From positions 34,056,818 through 34,120,817 of the forward strand of contig CM057151.1 in the NCBI GenBank assembly GCA_029962745.1: a DNA stretch of 64,000 nt. Direction: 5' to 3'. This stretch comes from Echinometra lucunter. Lineage: Eukaryota > Echinodermata > Echinoidea > Camarodonta > Echinometridae. Below the pieces are notes generated by a model. It had not been told where the DNA came from. It was given only the letters and a program-made list of their open reading frames with translations, and did no database searches. Of the stretch, positions 59,921 to 64,000 are shown in pieces; the first letter of the stretch is position 1, and the number at the start of each line of letters is the position of its first letter. Position numbers and translations under genes: made by a program.

Positions 59921-60250
59921 CTTTTTTTTTTTTACATTTTTTGCGCTTTTATATTACCATCTCCATCGACTACGTTTACACATACAGTTACAAACAATGC
60001 CATAACTGCGTTATTTTGCCTGTTATGTATATTGCAATGCAGTATACCATAGTTAATGTACAACCCTATTGCAAATCTCATTCGTTAACGTGTTAATACA
60101 CCTTTTGGGTCAACTGTTCGTGATACTGCGATTTCAAATCGTCCCATATCTATATTAGTCTTCTTCCAAGACGTTATCTTCTTTATGAAATTTAATTTCG
60201 ACGTCCCCCAAGACACTCTTTTACTAAAAGAATGTGACAGACCACCTAAT
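58600..60250 (+). mobile_element. Long composite repeat, copy C (no AACGTT array)
   Basis: Starts at the GTGCAGTCGAGATCTC block and runs collinear with copy B to the pol III-box unit, then diverges and ends at GTGACAGACCACCT (60235-60248) with no AACGTT array. It lies directly after copy B in the same direction. The 172-codon frame at 59487-60005 crosses the boxes and T run, and its sequence is conserved only because the repeat is; it is not called as a gene. Confidence 0.75.
59808..59935 (+). other. tRNA-derived pol III promoter unit in copy C
   Basis: Box A TGGTCCATCGG (59820-59830) and box B GGTTCGACTCC (59863-59873) are identical to copies A and B, followed by a T run of about 30 interrupted by one C. 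Confidence 0.65.
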
Positions 60251-60980
60251 TCGTCCCGTGACAAATTACATTTCTCGTCCTTTTTGTCGCTTCCTTTCTG
60301 ACACCCTTTATCTTTACGTTTTATTCTTTGATATCACCTTTCAATCTGATATTCTTTCCTCATGTTTCCTTTATTTTTCGCTTATTTCACCAGTTTCTTA
60401 TGTCTTTCCCTTATGTATATAGAGCTATTTCCTTTTTTTTCCCCTTAATTCTGTCTTTCCTCATTTCATTCTTTGTCGCCTTTTCCTTTCCTTTTTCCTT
60501 TATCTTTCTTCTTCCGTATGGAGACTAATATCTCTTTTTGTTTTTCTATCTTTTCTGTCGTTCCTTTATGTTTTTCTTTGCTTTTATCTTCCTCTCTGTC
60601 TTCCTTAATTTTCTTTCAACTTTTCTTCCGTCCTTCTTACTTAGACCTATTTCTTTTTTTCAATCCTATTTTCTTTTTAATTGTTTTTTATCTGTCTTCC
60701 TTTCCATTTTCATTTTTATTCATCTTTTCTTCTATCCTTCCTATATATTTCTTCATTTTTCTATCCCATTCTTTCCTATCATGTAAAAGTGCATGAACCT
60801 TGATTTATCTCGTCTTCAGTCCAAGTGGGTAGGGGCCTACTTCTTATTTTTTTTTTCTTCGATCATGTCTTCCCTTGTTTCTTTATCTACTTAGCTTTAT
60901 CGTTCCATTTCTCTTTCATTTTCCTTTTTCCTTTTTTTGAAACCATTCTTCCATGTTCATCTTTTAAACGTGATTGAAAT
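60251..60980. repeat. Pyrimidine-rich stretch, ~700 bp
   Basis: The plus strand is mostly T and C (TTTCCTTTCTTTTTC-like) without a fixed period. It yields long phenylalanine/serine/leucine-rich open frames up to 107 codons, which are compositional artefacts. Confidence 0.8.
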
Positions 60981-61161
60981 CCCGCTGCTTTCAAGCAATG
61001 ATTATGGCAAAAGTAAAACACAACTTTTCCAGTTCAGTTTGGCGATCTTAGTCATGATAAAATCTTACGGCTGGCGAATGATTACATGAACGTACCCGTG
61101 TTTTGAAACTGTTTTTAAATGTGTTAAAAAGAAAACAATTTTAAAATAAGAAATAAAACAA

Positions 61162-61255
61162 AAAATGACCTCCACGCGGGTTCGAACCTGCCCACCTGAC
61201 AACATGCATTGACATGCTTTACTGTATCTTGCACTACACACGCGAGCCACAACAC
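61162..61255 (-). other. tRNA-like sequence, minus strand
   Basis: On the minus strand GTGGCTCGCGTGTGTAGTGC (61231-61250) resembles a box A/D-arm, and CAGGTTCGAACCCGCG (61175-61190) contains a perfect box B with a pairing T-stem, followed by TCATTTTTTG. Length fits a long-variable-arm tRNA, but the acceptor stem is not convincing, so it may be a SINE head or tRNA pseudogene. Confidence 0.4.
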
Positions 61256-61259
61256 GTAC

Positions 61260-63120
61260 TCTGAACGAAGTCAAGAGGCCTATCACTGTCTATAAAAATA
61301 CAGACCTCAATGATACATCAGCCTATGCACCCTCTCCAACCGTATTGTATTCAAAAAGCTGTTACAATCCTTTTTATAGTGTGTTCAAATTCCCGAGATT
61401 TAATCGTAATTACAATCATACTCACCTCGATCGGAGTTATAAGTTACTTAGGCCCTATAATCGTATTAAGTTTATTGCCTCTACAGAAAGTATGTTAACT
61501 CGTAAGAGCATGGCATGGATAAACTCTGTAAACAAAGATAACAGAGCATCGTATTTAGGAGATACCTCACGCAGGTCGGCCAGAATGGGTTGCACATGCA
61601 AGTTGCTACTCGCCCTACTGAAGTTGTTGATCTCTTGATTATATGTCTATGGGGAGGGACCACGACAGAGGGCACAGCTGTTTTTGCCGTCAGCAGTAAG
61701 GGGTCTCCACGGAAAGCGGCTGTTCCTTCAGGTTTAGTGATGTCGACGACGATGACGGGGTCGGTGTGGCACGCGGTATAAAGTAAGACGTGCCGTGGAA
61801 TTATGTCAGGGTTTCCCTGCAACGGCAAGGGCGGACACGGTCGAGGAAAAATATCTATAGCCGTAAAAAGAATTGGCCAGGGTCTGGCTTATTCTAATAT
61901 ATAGATAAAGCAAAACAGTCCTCTTATTTATTGTCTCTGAGACCAAAAACAATAAAATCAGGGTTTGCATCTTACTATAGTTTTTCATTCCAAATTGTGG
62001 TTGGTTTCAGGGTTTTTGAGTACAAATACAAGTACTCTTACACATGTTTCATCTTAGTTTGAGAATTTTTTAAATCGGCCGCTTACAAAGTTAGCCAATG
62101 CCTTTAATGCAGGCCAGTAAGCTACTAGTAGTAGCCCTTGGAAACTACATGTATCTTACTCTTGTCCGAATAGACTTATTGCAACATAGGTGATAAAGAA
62201 TTGACTCCTTGTTGCATCCACCAGACTGATGGTGACTTTCCCATCTGTGGTTTTGACAGATCTGGCTTGAATTTGGTGAGGTCCTCACTGAGTGGTGCTG
62301 GTCTTATATTTGTTTCCTTCTTTCAGACTTAAACTTAAAACTGAAGTTTCTCATCCACTCCCTCTTCCATAGTTGAATGGCAATTCTTCTAATGATAGTG
62401 TTTTCTGAAAATTATAATCCTCAAACTATAAAACTCCACCATGAATAATGAAAGAACAGCAATACCAAGTTTTGTGCCCTTTTTGTTTTATTTTTGCAGT
62501 TCACACCCATTGAAAGCTTTTCGGAGGCTAGTCTTTGGCAACTATGGGTGTGTTTAACAGGGGGACTCGTTTTCTAGAAATTAGAAATGGGTACTTGAGT
62601 CGCGAACACAAAACGTCCTCACAACAGGTGGTCTTTCTTGATGTGTTTATAGTTGCGATCTTAGTTCCCGAAACCCTCGAGCCCGTGCCCAGCTGCAGGA
62701 TGACCCGGCAGTAAAAGTCAAATCTGACGAGCTTATTACTTTTATCTGACCCGGAAACAGGAGTCTGAAGTTCCCAAACAAAACGTGACCGAAGTTGCAT
62801 TGTGTTTATTGCCACGTCTTGAGTCACCGATCTCAGTCAAAAGGTAAATCAAATCCCCCTTTTTTGTGGAATTCAAGTCCGGTATGCTAGTTCGGTAACC
62901 AAGTCGCTGTCGTGTTTATCAAGGGTGTCACGTGAAGTGACTTTTTAAAAATTATTTAATTACTGCTACCTGAGACACCAAATAAAGAATATATAAACGA
63001 GTCGTATAAAGTTAAATTCAGATTTAATATTGCAATATCTCTTCAATCTTTTCTTTGATTTGGGTTTGTTTCACAAAAAGTTGTACATGAACATTCATGA
63101 TATAGATATATGGATATTGA
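61260..63120. other. No gene called
   Basis: Overlapping frames of 63-115 codons on the two strands at 61345-61828 lie in a slightly GC-richer patch without a recognisable domain. From 62540 to 62940 the phrase GTGTTTA recurs in several orientations with GC-rich stretches between, as in a transposon fragment. A possible acceptor (TTTATTTTTGCAG) lies at 62499 but leads to no supportable exon. Confidence 0.35.
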
Positions 63121-63235
63121 AATAATTGACTAACAAACAGAACTTAACTTAGGCAAATAAAGTAGAATCAGGTCCATCTTAGCCATCGTCTGTCTGGATG
63201 TGTCACGCCCCACTCTGCCTCTGGCAGTCAGTCCA

Positions 63236-63366
63236 GTCTCTGGCCTCCGCAGCTGGCGTTGCTCCACTTGGTCCTTGGTTGTTGGTCTCTTGGCCTCCGC
63301 AGATAGCGTTGCCTCCTCCACTTGGCCCTTGGCAGACAGTCCCTTGGCCTCCGCAGATGGCGATGC
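63236..63366 (-). repeat. ~50-bp repeat (GGCCTCCGCAGATGGCG), three copies
   Basis: GGCCTCCGCAGCTGGCGTTG at 63242, GGCCTCCGCAGATAGCGTTG at 63291 and GGCCTCCGCAGATGGCGATG at 63348 head diverged units that also share CCACTTGG and TCCTTGG or CCCTTGG. It lies downstream of the Gag frame on its strand. Confidence 0.7.
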
Positions 63367-63534
63367 CCCTCAGATCAGACTTCGATGATTACGGACGAGA
63401 TCGAGCCCCGAATATTGACATGAATTATAGCGTATCATGTCAATGGAGAACCGGGCGGCAGTTGGGCTCGTAGTCTCGTCACCGACGTGGATTCCCTCAG
63501 ATTAACTTCTACTGCCTAAACAGAGATCTATGGT

Positions 63535-64000
63535 CTATTGTGGTCTATTAGCTTTAGCTGGTTCTCCTCCCCCTACAAACGTCATGCCCTGAGCCGCCGC
63601 AGGCTTGGACAACATGGGACACTCCCTCTTTATGTGATTAGGATTCCCACACATATAACATCCTCTCGTTTGAAAAGGTTTATTACCTTCATTCTTCCTT
63701 ACTCTAGACTGAAGTTCACCCGATTTCTGATTAGTCCTTCCTAATGGTTTTGACGTAGGGTTCTTACTACCCGATTTCGGATCTGATCGGGACTTTTCGG
63801 ATTTCTGCCCGCTAGAGAACACATGAGGGCCATGCGCACTAACATGAACCTCCGCACAATTAACGGCCTCATCAAAATTCATGCACTTTTGTTCCTTAAT
63901 GAACCTAGCAACCTCCCTCGGACAATCAATCAGAAATTGCTCTCGCAGTATTAGATCTTCAAGAGCCCGTCTACTACTATCTATCTTAGCCGCCTCTACT
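63535..64000 (-). CDS. Gag-like protein of an LTR retrotransposon (partial)
   Basis: The minus-strand frame is open from the window edge (its start lies beyond 64000) to a stop at 63535. The first visible part, LREQFLIDCPREVARFIKEQ (around 63960-63890), resembles the capsid C-terminal/SCAN-like helix region of Gypsy-type Gag. A serine/lysine-rich linker follows, then a zinc knuckle CYMCGNPNHIKREC (C-x2-C-x4-H-x4-C, about 63671-63630) that would bind genomic RNA. The frame ends 29 residues after the knuckle. No protease or reverse transcriptase follows in 63130-63534, so the copy is internally deleted or this is a Gag-only or co-opted gene. No break is seen in the 155 visible codons. Confidence 0.75.
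   Translation of the reverse strand, partial: VEAAKIDSSRRALEDLILREQFLIDCPREVARFIKEQKCMNFDEAVNCAEVHVSAHGPHVFSSGQKSEKSRSDPKSGSKNPTSKPLGRTNQKSGELQSRVRKNEGNKPFQTRGCYMCGNPNHIKRECPMLSKPAAAQGMTFVGGGEPAKANRPQ

Noticed and set aside
59487..60005. 172-codon open frame, the longest in the window
   Set aside because: It lies inside repeat copy C, crosses tRNA-like boxes and a T tract, and has no domain.
484..60250. Large inverted segmental duplication joining the two ends of the window
   Set aside because: The minisatellite and the long composite repeat occur at both ends in opposite orientation, but their order is not that expected after a simple inversion, so independent insertions fit better.
60328..60796. 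Phenylalanine/serine-rich frames that look like membrane proteins
   Set aside because: They come from a 700-bp pyrimidine-rich stretch and overlap in several frames.
61481..61828. 115-codon minus-strand frame with overlapping plus frames
   Set aside because: No recognisable domain; overlapping frames on both strands argue for base composition, not coding.
62500..62549. Short possible exon after TTTATTTTTGCAG
   Set aside because: It cannot continue the ankyrin gene in the needed phase without a stop, and no domain is seen.

Overview
The window reads as nuclear DNA of a marine invertebrate, most likely a sea urchin or other non-vertebrate deuterostome. It is AT-rich and intron-dominated, has no operons or dense ORFs, and is packed with DNA-transposon ends, foldback elements, short satellites and non-LTR retrotransposon remains. 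The species call is an inference from the style of the repeats and is not proven. Nearly all open frames are short, repeat-derived or accidental.

One host gene is visible. Two plus-strand exons (23072-23164 and 38398-38560) join in phase: an acidic, serine-rich N-terminus followed by a linker and the start of an ankyrin-like helix pair. The layout resembles the germline protein ASZ1/GASZ, but only the first 85 codons are seen, so that name is a hypothesis. A CpG-rich leader with an E-box and two inverted CCAAT boxes lies upstream. No later exon could be recognised.

The 15.2 kb first intron holds a decayed I-type LINE in the same orientation (about 25.87-35.08 kb: ORF1 with CCHC knuckles; ORF2 with endonuclease, reverse transcriptase, RNase H and a C-terminal knuckle). 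Four insertions split it: an AT-flanked block carrying a Crypton/KIAA1958-like fragment, a hAT-like element, a TA-flanked Tc1-like element that itself contains a MITE, and a second copy of that MITE.

Layout. 0.6-1.2 kb: 140-bp minisatellite with a terminal hairpin. 1.4-3.8 kb: minus copy of a long repeat with AACGTT-rich tandem array and tRNA-like pol III boxes. 3.8-5.7 kb: two interleaved satellites. 6.3-7.4 kb: TIR element holding a T-shaped palindrome. 8.4-12.2 kb: G/C-tract repeats and a 2-kb palindrome with tRNA-like heads. 13.7-14.1 kb: minus LINE ORF1 fragment. 15.2-20.5 kb: two opposed 220-bp satellite arrays, the right one carrying two MITEs with readable target sites. 22.5-38.6 kb: ankyrin gene start and its intron. 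38.7-42.8 kb: foldback and a three-deep transposon nest. 44.4-48.0 kb: 1.5-kb tandem duplication. 49.5-54.8 kb: foldbacks, a hAT element with a BED-like zinc finger nested in another TIR element, and a palindromic mariner-type element. 54.9-60.3 kb: the minisatellite again and two plus copies of the long repeat. 63.5-64.0 kb: minus-strand LTR-retrotransposon Gag entering from the right edge.

No rRNA gene, CRISPR array, intact canonical tRNA gene or bacterial feature was seen. The most promising leads are the nested hAT/zinc-finger element, the T-shaped palindrome, the three-copy pol III-box repeat with AACGTT array, and the possible piRNA-pathway gene whose intron is a transposon graveyard.
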